This document shows, in pieces, positions 15,217 to 23,300 of a stretch of DNA of 64,000 nucleotides. Numbering within the stretch: the first letter of the stretch is position 1; every line of letters starts with the position of its first letter. The DNA is from Diaphorobacter caeni (GTDB lineage: Bacteria; Pseudomonadota; Gammaproteobacteria; Burkholderiales; Burkholderiaceae_C), in NCBI RefSeq assembly GCF_015354245.1, contig NZ_JADKYZ010000009.1, forward strand, positions 1-64,000, in the 5' to 3' direction. Both the position numbers and the translations under genes were made by a program. A model generated the notes under the pieces. That model saw only the letters and a list, made by a program, of their open reading frames with translations, was not told the origin of the DNA and did no database searches.

Positions 15217-15734
15217 GCATGCACCCCAGCACAGCCAGAAGCCAGCTCAACCAAAAATTTCGCGAAAGCCGGAGGAGTTCTTTCTCGCTCAGCTCGACCC
15301 ATTCGCTCAACGGTCGTGACTGCGTGACAGACAGGATCTGGCAACGCAGGGACTGGACCGCATACATAAAGGCCCGTTGCTTTCGGCGCACGATGTCCCC
15401 ACCAAGATTGAAGAACCGGAATGAGAACCCCACCGTGGCTATCGCGAACGCCATATGGCAAAGCTCCGATTTCTTTCCAGAGCCGGGAATTAATGGGATG
15501 CTCAACAACACCGCCAAACTCGCGGCAACGATCAACAGCCCACAAAGCCAGCTCACGTTCGCCAGGTCGCGGCTTCGCAAAATGAGACAGCTGCCCCCAA
15601 GAGCGACACGGAGGGTGAAAGACGCCAGGTTGACCGCCTAGCCAGGTCAAGGCATTGCGGTGAATGTCATAACAGTCACAGCCCAGCTCTGAATAGTGGT
15701 TATCAGCCCGGACAAACAAAGCTGCCACGTTCAT
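15213..15734 (-). CDS. Conserved phage protein of unknown function (173 aa)
   Basis: A 173-residue protein beginning MNVAALFVRADNHYSELGCD with HPPCRSWGQL, GGVVEHPINSRLW and PVCHAVTTVERM. I recall this pattern (PPC-x-x-WG, VEHP) from a phage and prophage protein of unknown activity; the PPC motif superficially resembles motif IV of C5-cytosine methyltransferases, but an SAM-binding motif was not seen, so no enzymatic call is made. It is the first gene of the leftward phage operon and overlaps the replication initiator by 4 bases. Confidence 0.65.
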   Translation of the reverse strand: MNVAALFVRADNHYSELGCDCYDIHRNALTWLGGQPGVFHPPCRSWGQLSHFAKPRPGERELALWAVDRCREFGGVVEHPINSRLWKEIGALPYGVRDSHGGVLIPVLQSWWGHRAPKATGLYVCGPVPALPDPVCHAVTTVERMGRAERERTPPAFAKFLVELASGCAGVHA

Positions 15735-15763
15735 ACGCCCTGCTCCTTGACATAGCCCGATAT

Positions 15764-15853
15764 CTCCCCGTGATTACCAACGGGGAGAGCCAAGGCCGCC
15801 GCCGTGCGTGCGGCTACCTTCCCCGCAAGCGGGGCCCCTTCCGCACGCGCGGC
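15764..15853. other. Hairpin-rich phage intergenic segment (candidate origin)
   Basis: Within 90 bases there are: CTCCCCG (15764-15770) pairing with CGGGGAG (15781-15787); and a 13-bp stem with one mismatch (15801-15813 with 15841-15853) enclosing a perfect CCCCGC-AA-GCGGGG hairpin (15821-15834). The segment lies between the divergent leftward operon and the rightward DUF2726 gene. Such stacked hairpins are typical of inovirus intergenic regions carrying plus/minus origins or packaging signals. Which of these roles applies cannot be told. Confidence 0.5.
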
Positions 15854-15956
15854 TGCACCACGCGAGGCAAGTTGGTCACACAGGTTTTGACGGACCAAAA
15901 AATCAGCGACGGATAGCCATTCGTTACGATTGCGACTTTCAACAGGAGGGAAAGAC

Positions 15957-16475
15957 GTGAAGCTGCTATTTGCCGTACTGGCCGTATTGATAGTCGTAGT
16001 CGTATTGGCCGCGCTGCTTGCAAAGAAGAACGGCGATTCATCTGCCAAGACAGGAACCGGAGAACGACCCACGAAAAGGCCAGTACTCACCGAGCGCGAG
16101 CAAGCAATGCACAACCGGCTAACACAGAGCGTGCCCGACTTGATCGTGTTGGCGCAGGTGAGCTTCAGCGCCCTGCTAAACGCGAAAGCCACCGCGACGC
16201 GGAACACGTTTAACCGCAAGACCGCAGACTTTGTGATTTGTGACAGGGCCTTCCAAGTTCTCGCCGTCATCGAGCTAGACGACGCCTCGCACCGAAGCAA
16301 GAAAGCCAATGACGACGACCGCGATGCAATGCTGCGCAACGCTGGGTATCGAGTGATCCGATATGCCAACATACCGGATATCGAAAAAGTGCGGCAAGAC
16401 TTCGCACCCGCACCTGTTGTCGCGATCACGGCAACATCATCAACAGCCGACCGGCTTGAACCAACGCTCGATTGA
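15957..16475 (+). CDS. DUF2726 membrane-anchored nuclease-like protein in prophage
   Basis: About 172 residues from the GTG at 15957, chosen because GGAGGG lies 7 bases upstream; a TTG 9 codons earlier has none. There is an N-terminal membrane anchor (KLLFAVLAVLIVVVVLAALL), then a DUF2726 domain: FSALLNAKA, then TADFVICDRAFQVLAVIELD, DDASHRSKKANDDDRDAMLR and AGYRVIRYANIPD. DUF2726 resembles the restriction-endonuclease-like fold; the acidic and ELDD/K pattern could be a PD-(D/E)XK-type site, but activity is unproven. It is transcribed away from the main phage operon and is an accessory gene by position. Confidence 0.75.
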   Translation: MKLLFAVLAVLIVVVVLAALLAKKNGDSSAKTGTGERPTKRPVLTEREQAMHNRLTQSVPDLIVLAQVSFSALLNAKATATRNTFNRKTADFVICDRAFQVLAVIELDDASHRSKKANDDDRDAMLRNAGYRVIRYANIPDIEKVRQDFAPAPVVAITATSSTADRLEPTLD

Positions 16476-16485
16476 GTGGAGCCGC

Positions 16486-16549
16486 CCCCCTGCCCTTCGA
16501 CGGCTAGAGCCGTCACGCAATCAGCCGCCGCAGTTTGTACGGCAGGGGG
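16486..16549. other. Large nested hairpin (candidate phage packaging signal or origin)
   Basis: CCCCCTGCC (16486-16494) pairs perfectly with GGCAGGGGG (16541-16549); inside it, GACGGCT (16499-16505) pairs with AGCCGTC (16508-16514). It lies between the DUF2726 stop and the regulator promoter and codes for nothing recognisable. In single-stranded phage DNA this would fold into a long GC-rich structure, like inovirus packaging signals. Confidence 0.5.
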
Positions 16550-16610
16550 ACGACATAACCATTGATCGGAATATTGAGACATGACGGCTCCAGGTGATGA
16601 GCCGAAATGT

Positions 16611-16705
16611 AGTCCTATGATTTCGTACTAGTCCTAATTCCTAGGACCGTTGAAGGTCATAGGACTTAGGACTACCATGCTTTCGTTTCAACCAAGCAAC
16701 GAAAG
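16611..16705. promoter_or_regulatory. Operator array upstream of the phage regulator
   Basis: Heptamers AGTCCTA at 16611 and 16630, and their inverse TAGGACT/TAGGAC at 16642, 16660 and 16667; the outer pair forms a 10-bp inverted repeat (16611-16620 with 16657-16666). A further hairpin CTTTCGTT/AACGAAAG (16680-16687, 16698-16705) ends 9 bases before the regulator ATG. The array is the probable binding site of the Cro-like regulator that follows. Confidence 0.6.
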
Positions 16706-16714
16706 GCGCGAAAA

Positions 16715-16990
16715 ATGAAAGCTTTTGAATGGATAGATCGCGTGAAATCTGTACGCGGTATCGAGAGTGATTACGCCGCCGCGAAGCTGCTCGGCATCAG
16801 TAAACAAGCAATCAGCACCTATCGAGCACGTGGATCAACGCTCGACGAAAATGCTTCAATTACTGTAGCGTCAGTGCTAGGAATAAAGCCAGAAGGCGTG
16901 ATATTGGATCAAGCTGCAGAGCGTGTGAAATCGCCTGAGGCACGCACTGCCCTGCTCGCTACTGCAGAGCGCCTCTGTATATTATGTTAA
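16715..16990 (+). CDS. Phage Cro/C1-like regulator (DUF3693-like)
   Basis: A 91-residue protein with an N-terminal helix-turn-helix (DYAAAKLLGISKQAISTYRA) followed by SVLGIKPEGVIL and a helical tail, resembling the small regulators (DUF3693-type) of filamentous phages, which hold the lytic transcript off. An operator-like array lies just upstream. Its last codons (from CTC TGT ATA) run into the dif-like site and the TAA stop is within the XerD arm, so the C-terminal residues LCILC are encoded by the attachment junction. Confidence 0.75.
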   Translation: MKAFEWIDRVKSVRGIESDYAAAKLLGISKQAISTYRARGSTLDENASITVASVLGIKPEGVILDQAAERVKSPEARTALLATAERLCILC

Positions 16991-16992
16991 AT
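16965..16992 (+). repeat. dif-like XerCD site, right prophage boundary
   Basis: TGTATA (16976-16981) followed by TTATGTTAAAT (16982-16992) is identical to the central region and XerD arm of E. coli dif. The XerC side has GAGCGCCTC, which aligns with the consensus only with a one-base gap. Same orientation as the site at 8294-8321. Confidence 0.8.
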
Positions 16993-17414
16993 TACATATT
17001 CAAATTGGCAAACACCCAAGCCATACATCCATCCCCTTTCGTCATCCCTCAAAGTTCGCTCGTCTTCAACAACAACCTACAGCAATCTGAAAATTCAGCC
17101 ACCGCCGCAACGGGCCTCCAGTGACCTTTGCCCAGGTCCGAAGAGATTCACCCACCCGGTGGCACACGGAAATTTTCCATGATGCGTCGCTCGGCACGAG
17201 CCAGCCATTCCGCGGCACAGGCGGTCCAGCGATTCCATAGTGACGAGGTTTTGTCGCGCGTTGGAGGCTTGCTGGTTTTGCTTTTGCCATCGTCTGGTGT
17301 TGCGTCGCCGATGCAGTTGGGAGGTTTGCTGTCGTTTTCCATGGGCGTCAATGCTCGGCGTACAGGTACCATCTGTAAAGTTGAATTGACTAACGCATAA
17401 CGTCAGAAAACCTG
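16993..17414. other. Prophage-chromosome junction, no convincing gene
   Basis: Two leftward frames of about 65-74 codons cover 17066-17372 (one reads MENDSKPPNCIGDATPDDGK). Neither has a ribosome-binding site or a recognised family. The promoter of the LysR gene at 17415 should lie within the last 100 bases. Otherwise nothing is seen. Confidence 0.4.
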
Positions 17415-18302
17415 ATGCGTAACCTGAACCTTGACCAACTGCAGACGCTGATCGCCATTGCGGATCTGGGGACGTTTGCGGCGGCCGCGCAGGCGTTGCA
17501 TCTGGCGGCGCCTACCGTCAGTCTTCATATCAAAGAGCTGGAAACGCGTCTTGATGCAACGCTGCTCGTGCGGGGGCGGCGGCATGCCGAGCTCACTCCT
17601 GCCGGGCGGGCGCTCGTGGACGAAGGACGGAAGCTGCTGCTGGCGAGCGACGATCTGATCGAGTTGGTCAAGCGCCGCGCCACTGGGCGTGAAGGCGTGG
17701 TGCGCGTGGGCATGTCGGCGGGGGTCAGCACGCGTCTGTTGCCGTTGATGCTGGAGACCCTGATCGCCAGAAGTCCCGGTGTCGAGGTGCGACTTGAGGC
17801 GCTCGGAACGGGCGAGTCCATCAAGCGGCTGCAGGCGGGGACGTTGGAGATCGGGATCGTTGCGAGTCCGCAGGCGGCCTCTGCAGAGGTGAAGATGATT
17901 CCGTGGCGCAATGATCCTATGGTGGCCGTGCTGCCCTCCTCCTGGGATCCTCCCGAACACGTCACGGCCGAGTGGCTGGTGAGTCGGCGCTGGGCCTCGT
18001 TTGCGCCCGCAACGCAGATGCACGGGTTGATTTCCAGCTGGTTCGCGCAGGCCGGGCAACGCCCACGCCCGTTTCTCACGATGAGCTATCCAGGCGCGCT
18101 GATCAGCATGGCGGTGGCCAGCCAAAGTGCCGCGTTGCTGCCGCTGGAAATTGTCGATGAGCAGCAGTTGCCCGAGCATCTTGTGATCCGCCATCTGTCG
18201 CCGGCGCTCATGCGCCCGATGGCAATCGCCCACCGGGTGGCCGCACACCCCAATCCTGCGGTTGAAAGCGTGCTTTCAGTTATCGCAGAGTACGGAAACT
18301 GA
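17415..18302 (+). CDS. LysR-family transcriptional regulator
   Basis: A 295-residue LysR protein: N-terminal winged HTH (NLDQLQTLIAIADLGTFAAA, then APTVSLHIKELETRLDATLL and LTPAGRALVDEGRKLL, residues 1-65), a linker helix, and a periplasmic-binding-protein-like effector domain (from about residue 90). It controls a small-molecule-responsive target not evident here. The next gene in the same direction is RNase H-like, 38 bases downstream. No divergent partner is recognised because the prophage lies upstream, so integration next to it may have parted it from an original neighbour. Confidence 0.88.
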   Translation: MRNLNLDQLQTLIAIADLGTFAAAAQALHLAAPTVSLHIKELETRLDATLLVRGRRHAELTPAGRALVDEGRKLLLASDDLIELVKRRATGREGVVRVGMSAGVSTRLLPLMLETLIARSPGVEVRLEALGTGESIKRLQAGTLEIGIVASPQAASAEVKMIPWRNDPMVAVLPSSWDPPEHVTAEWLVSRRWASFAPATQMHGLISSWFAQAGQRPRPFLTMSYPGALISMAVASQSAALLPLEIVDEQQLPEHLVIRHLSPALMRPMAIAHRVAAHPNPAVESVLSVIAEYGN

Positions 18303-18340
18303 TAGGCAAACTGAACGTGGCATCCGCTATGCTGCGCTCC

Positions 18341-18790
18341 ATGGACTCGCAGACGTGGACGGTTTTCATCGATGGCAGCGCCCTGCCCAATCCCGGCAAG
18401 CTGGGGATTGGCGGGGTGGCCTACGCTCCGGATGGCTGCGTGGACGCGTTCAGTCTTCCGTTGCAACGAACCGGCTGCAACAACGAGGCGGAGGCCCGTG
18501 CGGCGATCCATGCCTTCGAGTGGTTGGCGGCCAAGCAGGCGCGCCATCTATGGATTCACACCGACAACAGCATTCTGGCCGAGCAATTGAGCCTTGCTGC
18601 ACCCAAGCGGATCGAGCGCCTTTCAGCCGTTTATGAGAAGGCGCGTGCGCTGGCGCTGTGCTTTGAGAGCGTCCGAGTGACCTGGATTCCCCGCCACAAG
18701 AACCCCGTGGCCGACGCTCTGGCGCGCGGGGATTGGGAAGGTGCGGGATTTGGTGACATCTCCGAGTGCGGCACTGTAACAACGCCCTAG
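18341..18790 (+). CDS. RNase H-like protein
   Basis: About 149 residues from the ATG at 18341 (GTG 18317 and ATG 18329 are alternatives). It has the RNase H fold with its acidic residues: FIDGSALPNPG (Asp), GCNNEAEARAAIHAFEWL (Glu), LWIHTDNSILAEQL (Asp) and NPVADALARG (Asp). These would bind two metal ions and cut RNA in RNA-DNA hybrids. It resembles the short type I ribonuclease HI-like proteins often annotated as reverse-transcriptase-like domain, lacking the basic protrusion. The chromosomal rnhA is expected elsewhere, so this is likely a paralogue. Confidence 0.75.
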   Translation: MDSQTWTVFIDGSALPNPGKLGIGGVAYAPDGCVDAFSLPLQRTGCNNEAEARAAIHAFEWLAAKQARHLWIHTDNSILAEQLSLAAPKRIERLSAVYEKARALALCFESVRVTWIPRHKNPVADALARGDWEGAGFGDISECGTVTTP

Positions 18791-19010
18791 TCTGCACCGC
18801 AGACGTCCATTTTCGGTTCTTCAGCCGCAGGACGATCGAGTGCCTGCGCGGCCAGAATCCGTTTTTTTCTTCACTTTGTCCTTGCCGCACCGGCAACAGA
18901 ACACCCTTGAGGCCCGATAAGGGCCCGAGAACACTCCTCGTACGATTGATTGGCCTTTTCCCCCAGACACTTTTCAATTACCATCGATAAATGAAGATTA
19001 TCGTTATTTT

Positions 19011-19043
19011 GTAGTATGCATTGTAATTAACAATACATACTAC
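19011..19043. repeat. 14-bp inverted repeat before the tyrosine recombinase
   Basis: GTAGTATGCATTGT (19011-19024) pairs with ACAATACATACTAC (19030-19043) with one mismatch, around five bases AATTA. It ends 9 bases before the recombinase ATG. It could be an autoregulatory operator or a recombinase binding site; the 14+5+14 layout resembles a site with two arms around a short spacer. The rest of 18791-19010 shows no gene. Confidence 0.5.
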
Positions 19044-19052
19044 ATATTGAAT

Positions 19053-20132
19053 ATGACAATACAGCCGATTTTTTCACTACAAACTGCTGGTTTGGGGCTT
19101 TCGCCGCTCCTGGACCCTCAAAAACTGTCCGAAATCGCATCCCAGGCCGTCGAAGAGTTGCTTCGCGAGGGAGAGTCGGCCAATACCCTGGCGAGTTACC
19201 GCAGTGCGCTGCGCTATTGGGCAGCTTGGTATCAATTGCGATTTGGTCAGGCGATTGCCCTGCCCCTGGCTCCGAGCGTGGTGATGCAGTTCATCGTTGA
19301 CCATGCCCAGCGCACCACGACGGCTGGGCTGCAGCACGAATTGCCGGAGGTGATCGACGAGTTGCTGGTGAAGCTGAAATTCAAGGGCAAGGCCGGCCCG
19401 ATGACGCTGAGCACGCTCACGCATCGGGTTTCCGTGTTGTCCAAGGCCCATCAGCTGCGCCAGTTGGAGAACCCCTGCCAGGACGCCAAGGTGCGGGAGT
19501 TGCTCTCGCGCACGCGGCGGGCGTATGGCAAGCGTGGTGATCTGCCTCAGAAAAAGGATGCGCTCACGCGGGAGCCGCTGATGGCGATGCTTGAGACCTG
19601 TGACACCAGCCTGCGCGGCAAGCGTGACCAAGCCCTGCTGCTCTTTGCGTTTGCCACAGGCGGACGCAGGCGCTCGGAGGTCACCAGCGCAGAAATGAAG
19701 CACCTGCGGCGCATGGGAAGTGACGCGTTCGTGTACATGCTCGCGTTTTCAAAGACCAACCAGACCGCAGCCGACCGACCAGAAAACCAGAAGCCCATCG
19801 AAGGCAAGGCGGCGCAGGCGCTGTCGGCGTGGCTGGCCGCGTCCGGTGTGGTGGACGGGCGCATCTTCCGGCAGGTGCGCAAGAGTGGCGCGCTCGGCGG
19901 GCCGCTCTCCCCCTCTGCCGTGCGAGACATCGTCAAATACCGGGCCGTGTTGGCCGGTCTGCCAGACAGCTACTCGGCCCACTCGCTGCGCAGCGGCTTC
20001 GTGACCGAGGCCGCCGCGCAGAATGTGCCGCTGGCGGACACCATGGCGATGACCGGCCACCGCAGCGTCGCAAGCGTGCTCGGCTATTTCCGGCCTTCGG
20101 GGATGAGCAAGGCAGCGAAGCTGCTCGATTGA
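19053..20132 (+). CDS. Tyrosine recombinase/integrase, solitary
   Basis: About 359 residues from the ATG at 19053 (a TTG two codons earlier is possible). The N-terminal SAM-like core-binding domain (SANTLASYRSALRYWAAWYQ) is followed by a catalytic domain with the family residues: FATGGRRRSEV (Arg), Lys in LAFSKTNQTA, HSLRSGFVTEAA (HxxR), MTGHRSVASV (His) and YFRPSG (Tyr nucleophile). It is not a XerC/XerD type by sequence and more like integrases of unassigned elements. No excisionase, cargo or obvious att repeats accompany it, though palindromic motifs flank it on both sides. Confidence 0.85.
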   Translation: MTIQPIFSLQTAGLGLSPLLDPQKLSEIASQAVEELLREGESANTLASYRSALRYWAAWYQLRFGQAIALPLAPSVVMQFIVDHAQRTTTAGLQHELPEVIDELLVKLKFKGKAGPMTLSTLTHRVSVLSKAHQLRQLENPCQDAKVRELLSRTRRAYGKRGDLPQKKDALTREPLMAMLETCDTSLRGKRDQALLLFAFATGGRRRSEVTSAEMKHLRRMGSDAFVYMLAFSKTNQTAADRPENQKPIEGKAAQALSAWLAASGVVDGRIFRQVRKSGALGGPLSPSAVRDIVKYRAVLAGLPDSYSAHSLRSGFVTEAAAQNVPLADTMAMTGHRSVASVLGYFRPSGMSKAAKLLD

Positions 20133-20359
20133 GTGCGGCCGAGTGCACTGAATCCCGCACGTACCGGCTCGTGCACACAAGCAATTTCTATTTAGTGCAC
20201 TCAAATACATCGTATTTGTGTTGTTTTGTGCACCCAAAACCTGCAGATTCACCTATTTAGGGGACATACAAACTATCGCTTACTTGATGTAATAGTTTTG
20301 ACAAGGGTCGACGGGCCATGTGTCGATCCGCTTCATCATTCAACTCGTCAGGTCAAGCA
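20133..20359. other. Intergenic segment with palindromic motifs
   Basis: Contains GTGCAC at 20196-20201 and again at 20227-20232 around AAATAC/GTATTT (about 20205-20220), an AT-rich palindromic island. It may hold the promoter of the large peptidase gene or a recombinase-related site. No open frame is supported. Confidence 0.3.
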
Positions 20360-23300
20360 ATGCAAAAAACGTCCCTTGGCTGGATCCAGCACGCACTCCT
20401 CAGCATCGCCGTTCTGGCGCCGCACGGCATGCTTCAAGCCCGTGAACTGAGCAAGGTGGATGCGCTGGGAGATGCGCCACTCGCCGCCGTGCAGCTCAAA
20501 TCGCTGCCGGCGGGTGTCGAGCGCCTCTCGCGCGAAGAACGGCTCGGCCTGCCGACCTTTGTGCAGATCAAGCCCATTGCGAAATCCGCAATGCTGTCCG
20601 GTGCCGGCAGGAGCACGCCGGAAACCGCAGCGCGCGCGGAGATCAAGCAGCTCGCGAGCCTCTACGGGCTCACCGATGCAGAAGTGGATGCCGCCCCGCT
20701 TCACCACGTGCAGACGCTGCCGAGCGGTGCTCTGCTCGTGCTCCTGAACAATCAGCGCGACGGCATCGAGGTGTTCCGCGAACGTGCCACCGTGCTGCTT
20801 GACGCCGACATGAAGGCGACGGCCATCGGCGGATATCTCGGCAGTACCCGGACCGTGCAGGCGAGCACCAAAGCGGCTTCGGCCAACCGCGTGGACGCCG
20901 CCGGCGCGGTGGCCCGGGCTCTGCAGGATTTCGGGTTCTCCGCACAGGTCGTCGGGCAGTTGCAGACCGTGGCTCCTGACGCGAACCAAAAGAAGGGGCC
21001 CTATCAGCAACTGTCGCTGCCTCCGGGCGTGAGCGGCAACGCCGGTGCGACGCTGTCGGTTCCGACGCGGGTAAAGCCCGTCTGGTTTCGCCTGCCCGAT
21101 GGGCTGGTGAGCGCCTTCTATGTGGAAGTGCAAGGAGAGGAAGACGGTGCGCACTTCGCATACGCGTATGTGATCGCGGCCGACGATGCGCGCCTGCTGC
21201 TGCGCCACAGCCTCACGTCGCACGCAGCCGATTTCTCTTACCGCGTCTGGGCTGATCCGGCCACCGGAATGCCGTTCTCCGGACCGCAGGGCCAGAATGG
21301 AGTGCCTCATCCCACGGGGCTGCCCGACGGCTATGCCGCGCTGCTCGAGCCAGCCCAGCTGGTGACGATGAACAGCACGCTCGCCAGAGTCAATGCGCCG
21401 TGGCTCGCCGATGCCGCCACCACCACCTCGGGCAACAACGTGCAGGCATTCGCCAACCTCAATGGCCCAGGAGACAGCTTTCCAACGGCCGACCAGAACA
21501 ACTGCGACTGGGTGGCCAACCGCGACATGATCGCGTGCACCACGGCCCCCTCCACATTCGATCATCGCTACGACCACAGCCGCACGACACGGGCAGATAC
21601 GGCGCAGGTGTCCGCTTCGGTGGTCAACATGTTCTACACCACCAATTGGCTGCACGACTGGTTCTATGACTCGGGCTTCGACGAGGCGGCCGGCAACGCG
21701 CAGAAGGTCAACTACGGCACGGAAGGTCTGGATGGCGACGCACTCATCGCCCAGGCGCTGGACAACAGCGACTCAGACCCGTCAAACAACCTCAACGGTG
21801 CGAGCATGACCACGCCGGCGGATGGTTACTCCCCCATGATGCGCATGCATCGCTTCGTCAATGCGTCCGTTGTGCGGGCGCGGGTGGTCACTCAATCCGC
21901 TCCGTCACTCACGTCCGCTGTGAAAGGCGCTTTGTTCGGATCATCGTTGTACGAGATCACGGGGGAATTGGCCACGACGTCCGCTACGTCGAACGAAGCG
22001 TGCGCGACGCTGCCGGCTGGATCGCTCACCGGCAAGATTGCATTGGTAGACCGTGGGACCTGCAATTTCGCAACAAAAACGTTGAATGCCGAGAAGGCCG
22101 GAGCCATCGGCATCGTGATCGTGAACAACTCAACGTTCCCGGCAAACACGATGGAAGGCAACGGCATCGATCACCCTACGATTCCCGCCATCCACATGGC
22201 GCAGGTTGACGGAAACGCGCTGAAAGCCGCACTCGGCAACGGCCCGGTGGAACTGAGCATGTCTGGCGAACATTCCGAGCGCAGCAGCGCACTGGACAAC
22301 AGCATCATCGCCCACGAGTGGGGTCACTACATCAGCAACCGCCTGATCGGTGATGGAAGCGGCCTCGGCACCAACCATGCCGGCGGGCTGGGTGAAGGCT
22401 GGGGAGATTTCCATTCGCTGCTGATGCTCGTAAAGGATGATGATCGCAATCGCCCGGGGAACAGCGCTTTTCAGGGTGCCTACAACATCGCGAGCTATGT
22501 CTTGGGCCGCGTGACCGCGCCAGCTCTGGATAGCAACAACACCGCATTGTTCGGCATTCGCCGCTATCCCTACTCGACGGACATGACCAAAAATCCGCTG
22601 TCGTTGCGCCATATCGTCCAAGGCACACCGCTGCCCACGAATATACCGATCAACAAAAAAAACAGTAACTTCAACCCCGATGTCCACAACGCCGGCGAAG
22701 TCTGGGCCACCATGCTGTGGGAGTGCTATGCGTCGCTTCTGAACGCACACCCGTTTGCCGAAGCGCAATCGCGCATGAAGAACTATCTTGTGGCTGGGTA
22801 CAAGCTCACACCCGTCATCCCGACCTTGACGGAAGCCCGTGATGCGCTGCTCGCCCCCATGGCGAGCAATGATCCCGCCGACTATGCACGCTGCAGCGCA
22901 GCGTTTGCCAAGCGCGGAGCGGGCATGCTCGCCGTGATCCCGGACCGCTATTCGCAAACCAATGCCGGTGTGATCGAAAGCTACTCCACCAACGGTGACC
23001 TGGCGCTCGACAACATGCAACTGTCCATGAGCGGTGCGGCAGCCCAGCGGTGCGATGCCGACGACGTGCTGGACAGCGGCGAAACCGGCGTGCTGACCTT
23101 CACCGTGTACAACAATGGCTCTTCTGCCGTGGCCAGCGCACAGCTGGCGCTTTCAGCGGACCTTTCCAACCTGAGCTTTCCGGATGGCAACATCCTTGCC
23201 ATTCCGTACATCGCGACTGGCAACTCGATCACGGTCAGTACACGCGTGCACGTGACGGGCCTGACCGCGCCGAGTGGCTCGCGCATCACCGCCCGCCTGA

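Larger units (their letters stand above)
8294..16992. mobile_element. Filamentous (inovirus-type) prophage at a dif-like locus
   Basis: Direct dif-like repeats at 8294-8321 and 16965-16992 bound about 8.7 kb. Without the 1.3-kb IS3 insertion this is about 7.4 kb, the size of an inovirus genome. Gene order on the minus strand matches the group: replication initiator, ssDNA-binding-like protein, small proteins, major coat protein with signal peptide, pIII-like adhesin, pVI-like DUF2523 protein, Zot. Phage-type regulators lie at both ends on the plus strand. No integrase is encoded, consistent with use of host XerCD. The pIII gene is interrupted and zot has lost its native end, so the prophage is probably defective. 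Confidence 0.85.

Noticed and set aside
15152-15580. 142-codon leftward frame with a hydrophobic start inside the phage protein gene
   Set aside because: Out of frame with the conserved phage protein at 15213-15734, which has recognisable motifs; membrane-like stretch is probably chance.
15731-16582. 283-codon leftward frame opposite the DUF2726 gene
   Set aside because: Ser/Ala-rich shadow with no ribosome-binding site; DUF2726 has both a ribosome-binding site and family motifs.
17066-17372. Two small leftward frames between the prophage and LysR gene
   Set aside because: No ribosome-binding site or family; they overlap one another in different frames.
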